A DNA stretch of 64,000 nucleotides from positions 165,267 to 229,266 of the forward strand of contig JAFGXS010000052.1 of NCBI GenBank assembly GCA_016936505.1, written 5' to 3'. The position numbers were made by a program, and so were the translations under genes. Shown here piece after piece: positions 56,426 to 64,000 of this stretch. This DNA is from Bacteroidales bacterium. GTDB lineage: Bacteria > Bacteroidota > Bacteroidia > Bacteroidales > F082. The notes below the pieces were generated by a model. It was not told the origin of the DNA. It saw only the letters and a list, made by a program, of their open reading frames with translations, and did not search any database. Numbering within the stretch: position 1 is the stretch's first letter; each line of letters opens with the position of its first letter.

Positions 56426-56478
56426 CATTATTGAGTTTCGCAAACGTTTTAAATCTACATTAACATTATCCCATTATT

Positions 56479-58887
56479 ATGAAAAAAATTTTATCTCTTC
56501 TAGCCGTTCTTACACTTCCAGCCATGGCGATGGCCAGTGAAGCAGAATTGGTTATCCCCGATGGAGTGCGTAATGCCAATATCCTTTATTGGGGATTCAT
56601 CATTATTGGAGCCGGTTTTTTATTCGGTATTTACCAATATCTGAAGGTTAAAAATATAAAGGCACATAAATCCATGCTCGAAGTTGCCGATGTAATTTAC
56701 CAAACCGGAAAAATCTATCTCGTTCAACAAGGTAAGTTTCTGGCTATTTTATTTGTAATTATCGGTGTAGTTATTGCTTTTTACTTTGGCTACCTCTCTG
56801 GTGGCTTTGGAATTGGTGGTGTATTAATGATTCTGGGATGGACCGTGTTAGGAATTTTAGGTTCATACAGTGTGGCATGGTTTGGCATTCGTATGAACAC
56901 GCTGGCCAACTCAAGAATGGCCTTTGCCTCCCTTGAAAGGAAACCAGTTAAATTACATCATATTCCAATTACAGCAGGTATGAGTATTGGTGTTGCCTTG
57001 GTTTCGCTTGAGCTGCTTATGATGCTGATCATCCTGCTCTTTGTTCCCGGCGAGTATGCAGGTGCCAGTTTTATTGGTTTTGCTATTGGCGAATCCTTAG
57101 GTGCTACCGCTTTAAGAATTGCCGGTGGTATTTTCACAAAGATTGCCGATGTGGGTTCTGATCTTATGAAAGTCATCTTTAAAATCGGGGAAGATGACCC
57201 AAGAAATCCCGGAACCATTGCCGACTGTGTGGGCGACAATGCCGGTGACAGTGTAGGCCCTACCGCTGATGGTTTTGAAACTTATGGCGTTACAGGTGTT
57301 GCACTAATTTCATTTATTGTGCTTGCTGTTGCAGATAAAAGCATGCAGGTTGACCTTCTGGCCTGGATCTTTGTGATGAGAATTTTGATGGTAGCTACTT
57401 CTATTGTATCCTACTGGATCAACAACGGAATCACACAAAGCAAATACAAAAATGCCGATGACATGGACTTTGAAGCCCCTTTGACTTCTCTGGTCTGGAT
57501 TACATCCATCATGTCTATCATAGCTACTTTTGTTGCCAGTTATTTTATGATTCACCATCTGCCTAATAACCTTTGGATCACACTTTCAGTAATCATCAGT
57601 GCCGGAACACTGGGTGCCGCTTTGATTCCTGAATTTACCAAGATATTTACCAGTCCCAAATCCACCCACGTAAAAGAAGTGGTTGAAGCATCCAAAAAAG
57701 GAGGGGCTTCATTGAATATTCTCTCTGGTTTGGTTTCCGGTAATTTCAGTGGTTTCTGGTTAGGAATGGTTTTCTTCGTACTGATGTTTGTAGGGTATTA
57801 TGCCAGTACATTCGGATTGAATGCATTCATGATCTATCCTTCAATATTTGCCTTTGGCCTTGTAGCCTTCGGTTTTCTGGGGATGGGACCTGTTACCATT
57901 GCTGTAGACAGCTACGGCCCGGTTACTGACAATGCCCAATCCATTTATGAGCTTTCATTGATCGAAGAAAATATTGACGAAGTTACTCCTGAAATTGAAA
58001 AAGATTTTGGGTTCAAACCCGACTTTGAAAAAGCTAAATACTACCTCGAAGCCAATGACGGAGCGGGTAACACCTTTAAAGCTACAGCCAAACCGGTGTT
58101 GATTGGTACAGCTGTCGTAGGAGCTACTACCATGATCTTCTCATTAATCCTGGTAATTAAAAATGTGTTACACATCGAGCCCCACGAAATTCTCAACCTG
58201 CTGAATCCCTATTCGATTATGGGATTCCTTTTGGGAGGTGCTGTTATTTACTGGTTCAGCGGTGCATCTATTCAGGCCGTAACTACCGGAGCTGCCCGAG
58301 CAACAGAATTCATCCGTAAAAACATCAATCTTGATCCCAATGCGGAAAAGAAGGCTGATATAGGTAAATCAAAACAGGTAGTTCAGATTTGTACTGTTTA
58401 CGCCCAAAAAGGAATGTGGAATATTTTTATTGCCCTGTTCTCTTTTGCCCTCGCTTTTGCTTTGCTGTCTGCTCCTACCAATGCAGAAGCTGCCATGGTC
58501 GACTGGCACACTTCGCCTGTTTCTTTATTTGTAAGCTATCTGGTTTCTATCGCTTTCTTTGGATTGTACCAGGCAATATTTATGGCTAATGCAGGCGGTT
58601 CCTGGGATAATGCTAAAAAAGTTATCGAAGTTGATATGCAGGAAAAAGGTACAGAATTGCATGCTGCATCAGTTGTAGGCGATACTGTCGGCGATCCGTT
58701 TAAAGACACTTCTTCTGTAGCCATGAACCCCGTAATTAAATTTACCACATTGTTCGGCTTGCTTGCTATGGAAATTGCCATATCACCTGAATTCAGAGAA
58801 ATGTCTCATTATGTAGGCTTTGCCTTTTTAGCCATTGCATTGATTTTTGTATACAGATCATTCTACAAAATGAGAATCAACGGATAA
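56479..58887 (+). CDS. hppA: Ion-translocating membrane pyrophosphatase
   Basis: An 802-residue inner-membrane enzyme that couples pyrophosphate hydrolysis to H+ or Na+ export, with about 16 hydrophobic segments. The catalytic loops DVGSDLMKVIFKIGEDDPRNP, DNAGDSVGPTADGFE, and GDTVGDPFKDTSSVAMNP are present. At the position that separates K+-dependent (Ala) from K+-independent (Lys) enzymes it has Lys534 in GNTFKATAKP, suggesting the K+-independent type. The surrounding residues depart from the usual GNTTKATTKGFAIGSA pattern. The N-terminus has a possible signal-like first segment. Confidence 0.94.
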   Translation: MKKILSLLAVLTLPAMAMASEAELVIPDGVRNANILYWGFIIIGAGFLFGIYQYLKVKNIKAHKSMLEVADVIYQTGKIYLVQQGKFLAILFVIIGVVIAFYFGYLSGGFGIGGVLMILGWTVLGILGSYSVAWFGIRMNTLANSRMAFASLERKPVKLHHIPITAGMSIGVALVSLELLMMLIILLFVPGEYAGASFIGFAIGESLGATALRIAGGIFTKIADVGSDLMKVIFKIGEDDPRNPGTIADCVGDNAGDSVGPTADGFETYGVTGVALISFIVLAVADKSMQVDLLAWIFVMRILMVATSIVSYWINNGITQSKYKNADDMDFEAPLTSLVWITSIMSIIATFVASYFMIHHLPNNLWITLSVIISAGTLGAALIPEFTKIFTSPKSTHVKEVVEASKKGGASLNILSGLVSGNFSGFWLGMVFFVLMFVGYYASTFGLNAFMIYPSIFAFGLVAFGFLGMGPVTIAVDSYGPVTDNAQSIYELSLIEENIDEVTPEIEKDFGFKPDFEKAKYYLEANDGAGNTFKATAKPVLIGTAVVGATTMIFSLILVIKNVLHIEPHEILNLLNPYSIMGFLLGGAVIYWFSGASIQAVTTGAARATEFIRKNINLDPNAEKKADIGKSKQVVQICTVYAQKGMWNIFIALFSFALAFALLSAPTNAEAAMVDWHTSPVSLFVSYLVSIAFFGLYQAIFMANAGGSWDNAKKVIEVDMQEKGTELHAASVVGDTVGDPFKDTSSVAMNPVIKFTTLFGLLAMEIAISPEFREMSHYVGFAFLAIALIFVYRSFYKMRING

Positions 58888-58916
58888 AGTATTGTTTAGT
58901 TAATAAGTTTCATTAT

Positions 58917-58945
58917 GGGAGGTCAGATCTGATCTCCCTTCCTTT
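58917..58945 (+). terminator. Terminator after the pyrophosphatase gene
   Basis: GGGAGGTC (58917-58924) pairs with GATCTCCC (58931-58938) with one G-T pair, followed by TTCCTTTTT. Confidence 0.6.
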
Positions 58946-59006
58946 TTATGTGAAGTTCAAATGAAATTTAAGGGTTCAACGTAAAACATAGCATGCAAAT
59001 AGTTTT

Positions 59007-59014
59007 TACTTTTG
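59007..59014 (+). promoter_or_regulatory. -7 box of gcvP
   Basis: TACTTTTG, 63 bases before ATG 59078. No glycine-riboswitch structure was recognised in the leader. Confidence 0.45.
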
Positions 59015-59077
59015 CAAACCTTGTCATTTGTTTCATAAATGAAAGGTGATTTTAACACCGTTTTTAATATTGAATGG

Positions 59078-61969
59078 ATGAATCACAACACTTTTTCAAC
59101 CCGACACATAGGCCCGCAAAGCGAAGATATTAAAGCTATGCTGGATAAAATGGGGCTTGACTCAATAGATCAGTTAATCAACGAAACCATACCGGAACAC
59201 ATCCGACTGGAAAAAGATCTGGATATAAAAGATGGAGTAAGCGAATTTCAGTACCTGAAACAGGCCCGTGAGTTAGCCTCCAAGAACAAAGTTTTCAAAA
59301 CCTATATCGGGCTTGGCTATTATAATACATTTGTACCACCGGTTATCATGCGCAACGTATTTGAAAACCCGGGTTGGTATACAGCCTATACTCCTTATCA
59401 GGCAGAAATCTCCCAGGGACGACTTGAAGCCTTGTTAAATTACCAGACTATGGTAGCCGACTTAACCGGATTACCATTGGCCAATGCCTCATTACTAGAT
59501 GAAGGAACTGCAGCTGCAGAAGCCATGCTGTTGTTTTTTAACGCCCGCCCCAGAGCCCTGGTAAAAGCAGGCGCTAATGTTTTCCTGGCTTCTGAGGACT
59601 TGTTTCCCCAAACACTGGAAGTATTAAAAACCAGAGCCGGTTCACAAAATATAGAATTACGTATTGTTGCCGATGACGAACTCATTCCTGATGAAAATGT
59701 ATTTGGATGCATGGTTCAGTATCCCAACCAAAAGGGACAGGTGAATGATTATGCAGAATTAGCAGCCCGTTTCAAGGAAAAAAATATTCCTATCGCTGCG
59801 GGGACTGATTTATTATCACTGACGCTCCTCACTCCTCCGGGAGAATGGGGAGCTGACGTGGTTTTTGGTTCTTCACAACGTCTTGGCGTTCCAATGGGCT
59901 ACGGTGGACCTCACGCTGCTTTCTTTGCCACAACTGAAAACTATAAACGTCAGATTCCGGGGCGAATCATTGGAATATCTAAAGATACCAATGGCAATCA
60001 GGCATTACGCATGGCTTTGCAAACCCGTGAGCAGCACATCAAAAGAGAAAAAGCCACCTCTAATATTTGTACGGCACAAGCCTTACTGGCAATGATGGCC
60101 GGGTTTTACGGTGTTTATCACGGTAAAGAAGGCCTCACAGAAATAGCTGCTGACATTCACCACAAAACGGCCAGACTTGCTGATGCAGTGAATCAAATCG
60201 GATACAAAAATCTGAATTCGGCATTCTTCGATACACTTTACATCGAATTACCTGCCACTGTTGATACTGATAATTTACGTGCCGAAGCCGAAAAACATAA
60301 TATCAACTTCCGTTACATTGATGCTTATCATATCGGTATTAGTTTGAATGAAACCACAGAAGTTGATGATTTAAATGAAATCCTTCAAGTTCTGGCAGAA
60401 GTAAGTGGAAATGAAGTTCACAAACTTTCTACAGATAAAAAATGTTTCATCCCTGAAAACCTGAAACGTACCAGCGATTTTATGAGTCATCCTGTATTTC
60501 AGAATTACCGTTCAGAAACCCAGATGATGCGCTATTTGAAAAAACTGGAGAATAAAGATCTGGCTTTAAATCGCAGTATGATTCCATTGGGTTCATGTAC
60601 TATGAAACTGAATGCAGCTTCTGAAATGATGCCGGTGAGCTGGCCTGAATTTACCAACATCCATCCGTTTGTTCCTGCCGATCAGGCTCAGGGATATTTG
60701 GAAATGATAAAAGAAATGGAACAAATTCTGTGTACCATTACCGGTTTTGACGGGCTTTCATTTATGCCAAATTCGGGTGCAGCTGGAGAATATGCAGGAC
60801 TGCTGGTCATTAAAGCTTATCAGGATAGCCTGGGCCAGAACCAAAGAAATGTATGCCTGATTCCTGCTTCAGCGCACGGGACTAATCCTGCCAGTGCTGT
60901 GATGGCCGGTTTTGAAGTAGCGGTAGTTAAAACCGATGCATATGGCAATGTGGACGTAGACGATCTGAAAGAAAAAGCAGAAAAATTCAAAGACACACTT
61001 GGAGCGTTCATGATTACTTATCCATCAACCCACGGTGTGTTTGAGCAAAACATCCGTGACATCATTGAAATCATTCACCAAAATGGCGGACAGGTTTATA
61101 TGGATGGTGCCAATATGAATGCACAGGTAGGCTATACCAATCCTGGTTTTATTGGAGCCGATGTCTGCCATTTGAATCTGCATAAAACCTTTGGAATACC
61201 GCACGGTGGTGGTGGTCCCGGGGTTGGCCCCATAGGAGTGGCCAAACACCTGAAACCATTCCTCCCAAGCCATATCTTTTCACCTGTTGAAACAGAAGAA
61301 GGAATTTCAGCTGTTTCTTCAGCCCCGTTTGGAAGCGCGTTGGTATTGATGATATCCTACGGTTATTTGAAAATGCTTGGCAAAGCAGGTTTGAAAGAAT
61401 CTACAGCCATGGCTATTTTGAATGCCAACTACCTGAAAGAAGAATTAAAAGATTATTACCCCATTTTATATACTGGAAAAAATGGCCGGGTAGCCCACGA
61501 AATGATTCTGGACTGCAATGCTTTCAGTCGTAGTGCCGGTGTGGAAGTCATCGACATTGCCAAACGTCTTATGGATTTTGGTTTCCATGCTCCTACCGTA
61601 GCCTTCCCTGTTCATGGCACACTGATGGTGGAACCCACAGAAAGTGAACCGCTGGAAGCTCTGGATCGTTTTGTTGAAGCAATGAAAACCATCCGTGAAG
61701 AAATCCGTGAGATAGAAGAAGGAAAAGCAGAGCAAAAGAACAATGTGGTTTCCAATGCACCACATACAGCCGAAATGATCATTACTTCTGATTACCAACT
61801 CCCTTATTCCCGTGAAAAAGCAGCTTTTCCGCTGGAATGGATTCGTGAAAGCAAATATTTCACACCGGTAGCCAAGATTGATGATGCTTTTGGTGACAGA
61901 AATCTGTGCACCTGTCTTCCAATCGAAGCTTACGACAATCCGGTAATGGAATTCAATCAAATGGACTAA
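59078..61969 (+). CDS. gcvP: Glycine dehydrogenase (decarboxylating), P protein
   Basis: A 963-residue homolog of the glycine cleavage P protein; the two ancestral halves (P1 and P2) are fused in one chain. I start it at ATG 59078, which gives MNHNTFSTRHIGPQ, the usual N-terminus, rather than the upstream ATG at 59039 (13 extra residues). The PLP Lys is in HLNLHKTFGIPHGGGGPG (about residue 708), SCTMKLNAASEM is near 511-522, and GANMNAQVG near 682-690. gcvT and gcvH are not in the window. Confidence 0.96.
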   Translation: MNHNTFSTRHIGPQSEDIKAMLDKMGLDSIDQLINETIPEHIRLEKDLDIKDGVSEFQYLKQARELASKNKVFKTYIGLGYYNTFVPPVIMRNVFENPGWYTAYTPYQAEISQGRLEALLNYQTMVADLTGLPLANASLLDEGTAAAEAMLLFFNARPRALVKAGANVFLASEDLFPQTLEVLKTRAGSQNIELRIVADDELIPDENVFGCMVQYPNQKGQVNDYAELAARFKEKNIPIAAGTDLLSLTLLTPPGEWGADVVFGSSQRLGVPMGYGGPHAAFFATTENYKRQIPGRIIGISKDTNGNQALRMALQTREQHIKREKATSNICTAQALLAMMAGFYGVYHGKEGLTEIAADIHHKTARLADAVNQIGYKNLNSAFFDTLYIELPATVDTDNLRAEAEKHNINFRYIDAYHIGISLNETTEVDDLNEILQVLAEVSGNEVHKLSTDKKCFIPENLKRTSDFMSHPVFQNYRSETQMMRYLKKLENKDLALNRSMIPLGSCTMKLNAASEMMPVSWPEFTNIHPFVPADQAQGYLEMIKEMEQILCTITGFDGLSFMPNSGAAGEYAGLLVIKAYQDSLGQNQRNVCLIPASAHGTNPASAVMAGFEVAVVKTDAYGNVDVDDLKEKAEKFKDTLGAFMITYPSTHGVFEQNIRDIIEIIHQNGGQVYMDGANMNAQVGYTNPGFIGADVCHLNLHKTFGIPHGGGGPGVGPIGVAKHLKPFLPSHIFSPVETEEGISAVSSAPFGSALVLMISYGYLKMLGKAGLKESTAMAILNANYLKEELKDYYPILYTGKNGRVAHEMILDCNAFSRSAGVEVIDIAKRLMDFGFHAPTVAFPVHGTLMVEPTESEPLEALDRFVEAMKTIREEIREIEEGKAEQKNNVVSNAPHTAEMIITSDYQLPYSREKAAFPLEWIRESKYFTPVAKIDDAFGDRNLCTCLPIEAYDNPVMEFNQMD

Positions 61970-61989
61970 TGTTTTCCATTTTACAATAC

Positions 61990-62020
61990 AACCGTCTGTG
62001 CAATGTGCAGGCGGTTTTTT
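61990..62020 (+). terminator. Terminator after gcvP
   Basis: AACCGTCTG (61990-61998) pairs with CAGGCGGTT (62008-62016) with one G-T pair, followed by a T-run. Confidence 0.75.
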
Positions 62021-62106
62021 TATCTGAATTCGTTTAGGGGTATCAAATAAAATGAGTAATCTTGTAAAACAACATCATCAACATATTTTAATTTCCGAAA
62101 ACACCC

Positions 62107-63168
62107 ATGACAGATTTTGATCATAAATTGCTTCAATGCCCTATAACCAGGGAAGAATTATTATTTGTAGATAAGGATGAGATTATCAATTTTGTAAAAG
62201 ATCAGGAAAAAGCAAATACCATCAGGGAAGGTTTTATCAACACATCCGGAACCTATTTTTACCCGATTATAGATGAGATAATTCTTTTATTGCCATCCTA
62301 TGCCTTATTCATTGGCCAGGGTCAGGATATCAGAAAGGGAATGGCCTTTGACAAAGAAAGAGTTTTTAAATACTATAATCAAATAGATTATGAAGTTAAG
62401 AATGGTCGTAAGCTGTACAACGACTCACCCAAATGGGTCGACTACAGAGACGTTACCAATTCATACATTCGAAACTCATTTACCAAAGCAAAAAAGCACC
62501 TGAGTCCATCAGGAAAATATTTGCTTGACATTGCTTCCGGACCAATCGGATTTGAGGAATACCTGGATTAGTCTGAAAATTTTGAATACCGAATCTGTGC
62601 TGACATTTCAATCAATGCGTTAATTCAGGCAAAAATGAATTACAGTCCCAAAAAAGGAATTTATTTATGTGCAGACATAACCAATATTCCTTTAAAGGAG
62701 AACTCATGCGATTCTGTACTTTGTCAGCATACACTCTATCATATTCCAAAAAACGAACAAAAGAACGCTGTTAATGAAATGTACAGAGTAGCCAAACCCG
62801 GTTCCAACATAGCCATTGTTTACAGTTGGTTTTATCATAGCTGGTTTATGAATATTTCATTACTTCCCATTCAACTGTACAGAATCACAAGGCATTTAGC
62901 GGGCAAAATCTACGTTAGATTATTTAAAAGCAAGCCCCGGCTCTATTTTTATCCTCACAGCATGAGATGGTTTAAAAGGAGTTTTGATTTCAGCCACAAA
63001 ATGAACTTTTATTGCTGGCGCAGTACAAACAAATATTTCTTAAACCTGTACGTTCACCAGGGTCTCTTTGGAAAAAAACTTTTAGAAACACTCAGAAAAT
63101 CGGAAGACAAACACCCCAAGTTTTGGGGGAAATTCGGAGAATACCCTGTAATTGAAATAAAAAAGTAA
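62107..63168 (+). pseudogene. SAM-dependent methyltransferase interrupted by one in-frame TAG
   Basis: The frame from ATG 62107 to TAA 63166-63168 is open for 353 codons except for a TAG at 62569-62571 (codon 155). Before it: an N-terminal Trm112-like start (LLQCPITREELLFVD), then SAM motif I (LLDIASGPIGFEEYLD). After it, in the same frame: motif II (RICADISINALIQAK), ADITNIPLKENSCDSVLCQHTLYH and a basic C-terminal half. The stop falls between motifs I and II, so the first part alone cannot bind SAM properly. Apart from the stop the gene seems intact, which suggests a recent mutation, a sequence error or read-through. A restart at ATG 62635 would lack motif I. The substrate is unknown. Confidence 0.85.
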
Positions 63169-63175
63169 AGGTCAT

Positions 63176-63601
63176 TTATTTTGCTCTTGTCATTTCAAAC
63201 ATTTTAACGCACCGCTTAAAATCAGCACTATCTTTAATTGGATAGTTAAATAACATCCTACTTTTCTTTGGATTCTCAGGAAGGTATATAACCAAATATT
63301 TACTACCTGTGCTAACCTCATCAAAAGGTACTTTTGACGTCAAAGCATCATATGTGGTTATATATTCTTTCCCATCAACTGTAAAACTGTACTTAATGCG
63401 TGGCGGACTCATAGGTTGGCTTGTAACTGGTGATATTACCGAACCACTCGCTAAAAAATAATCAGTGACAGTACCCACAGTGTACTTGCCATTCCTAAAG
63501 ATTCTAATAGTTTCATCCTTTGATATTTTATTCAAAAAAAGAAAGACACCCAGAAGCAACAAGAAGATTAATAGTTTTTTATGCTTCTTAAATATTTTCA
63601 T
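63176..63601 (-). CDS. DUF3592-like membrane-anchored protein
   Basis: A 141-residue protein with a basic N-terminus and one membrane segment (LLIFLLLLGVFLFL, residues 10-23). The rest is a beta-rich domain (RIKYSFTVDGKEYITTYDAL, GSKYLVIYLPENPKKS) like DUF3592 proteins, whose function is unknown. The outward-facing or inward-facing side is not certain. It is convergent with the interrupted methyltransferase, 7 bases apart. Confidence 0.75.
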   Translation of the reverse strand: MKIFKKHKKLLIFLLLLGVFLFLNKISKDETIRIFRNGKYTVGTVTDYFLASGSVISPVTSQPMSPPRIKYSFTVDGKEYITTYDALTSKVPFDEVSTGSKYLVIYLPENPKKSRMLFNYPIKDSADFKRCVKMFEMTRAK

Positions 63602-63660
63602 ATTTCCAGGTTTTATGCTTTTTAGACCTTTATCTTGAAAAATTGTTCAATTTCAATAAG

Positions 63661-63689
63661 CAAAAATATAAACTATCAAATTAATCAAA
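63661..63689 (-). promoter_or_regulatory. Promoter of the DUF3592-like gene
   Basis: Minus strand: TTTG (63686-63689), 17-base spacer, TATTTTTG (63661-63668), 59 bases before the start codon. Confidence 0.5.
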
Positions 63690-63765
63690 ATCCAGATTAT
63701 ACTTTTTTCCTCATTTTCAAGGAATCACTTAGCCCTAAAAATTAGTATAATCAGCAAACTGGTTG

Positions 63766-63958
63766 TACTTTTGTAAAAAACCCCTGGTGTCGGGCTTTAT
63801 AAAGGCCGTGCGTGCCGAACAAATGTTTTCCCACAATGAGGAAGCAGCTGTGCAGGAATATGTTTACAATGTTGTTTGCTCACATCAAAATTAACCCTAC
63901 CGAACAGCTCAACACAGCCAATTCCGAACTGGAACAACTGGTTAATTCTTACCGGTAA
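63766..63958 (+). pseudogene. Unidentified coding-like remnant, split across two frames
   Basis: The last 399 bases (63602-64000) hold no intact gene. After a -7 box (TACTTTTG, 63766-63773) one frame reads VSGFIKAVRAEQMFSHNEEA and stops at 63892-63894. Another frame, from ATG 63836 to TAA 63956-63958, reads FAHIKINPTEQLNTANSELE near its end. Both look more coding-like than the AT-rich gap before them, suggesting a gene fragment disrupted by a frameshift. I do not recognise the family; it may also be a short leader or RNA. Confidence 0.3.
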
Positions 63959-64000
63959 AATCTGAAATTGAGTAAAACATTTGTGTTTTGCCCTCTTGCA

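Noticed and set aside
61466..61960. 164-codon open frame opposite gcvP
   Set aside because: It is fully covered by the C-terminal half of gcvP and has the odd Phe/His/Cys composition of an antisense frame.

Overview
The window is a chromosomal segment of a member of the Bacteroidota, most likely a Bacteroidales/Marinilabiliales-type lineage. The evidence is its AT-rich composition, A-rich start regions without clear Shine-Dalgarno sequences, many copies of the Bacteroidota promoter (-33 TTG/TTTG, -7 TAnnTTTG), and families typical of that phylum (DUF3078, DUF5063, FeoA-FeoB fusion, XRE-S24 repressor beside dinB). It is mostly core chromosome: no rRNA, CRISPR array, insertion sequence or prophage was seen.

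Left part (1-13.4 kb): the N-terminal part of uvrB cut by the window edge, a small acidic protein, an SDR oxidoreductase, a secreted C1 peptidase, tRNA-Ser(TGA) and a SulP transporter. Next is a DNA-damage-like module. A LexA-like XRE-S24 autocleavable repressor heads an operon with a DnaQ/UvrC-type nuclease and a Pif1-type helicase, and dinB (Pol IV) is divergent. An inverted repeat overlaps the repressor's own -7 box. After this come the redox regulator rex and a His-rich Ni/Co-type transporter whose promoter contains a near-ideal Rex operator.

Middle (13.4-38.8 kb): a secreted discoidin-type glycosidase, an S9 peptidase and a DUF3078 outer-membrane protein. Then a nucleotide-sugar block (ugd, UDP-xylose synthase, rfbD-like reductase, phosphohexomutase), a DUF5063 protein, a FeoA-FeoB fusion preceded by a perfect 20-bp palindrome, and an Hpt protein. 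A repair block follows (nth, bcp, recA, then an ECF sigma factor divergent from uvrA). ybaK-like, arcA and ligA form a tight unit, followed by a convergent SDR.

Right part (38.9-64 kb): central carbon and housekeeping genes: transketolase, rpe, a DsrE-like lipoprotein, an Asp/Glu racemase, tRNA-Pro and tRNA-Ser(GCT), an M1 peptidase, tpiA, prmA-plsY, sucD, mnmE, a Kef-type antiporter, thyA-nadD, a NupG-like permease, a bifunctional-nuclease protein, a membrane pyrophosphatase and gcvP. The end holds a SAM methyltransferase interrupted by one in-frame TAG, a DUF3592-like protein and an unidentified gene remnant.

The most interesting points are the S24 repressor module with its overlapping operator, the UvrC-like Cys cluster in the DnaQ-GIY-YIG nuclease, the Rex operator at the head of the transporter-rex unit, the feoB palindrome, the nonsense-interrupted methyltransferase, and a C10 tract inside the glycosidase gene.
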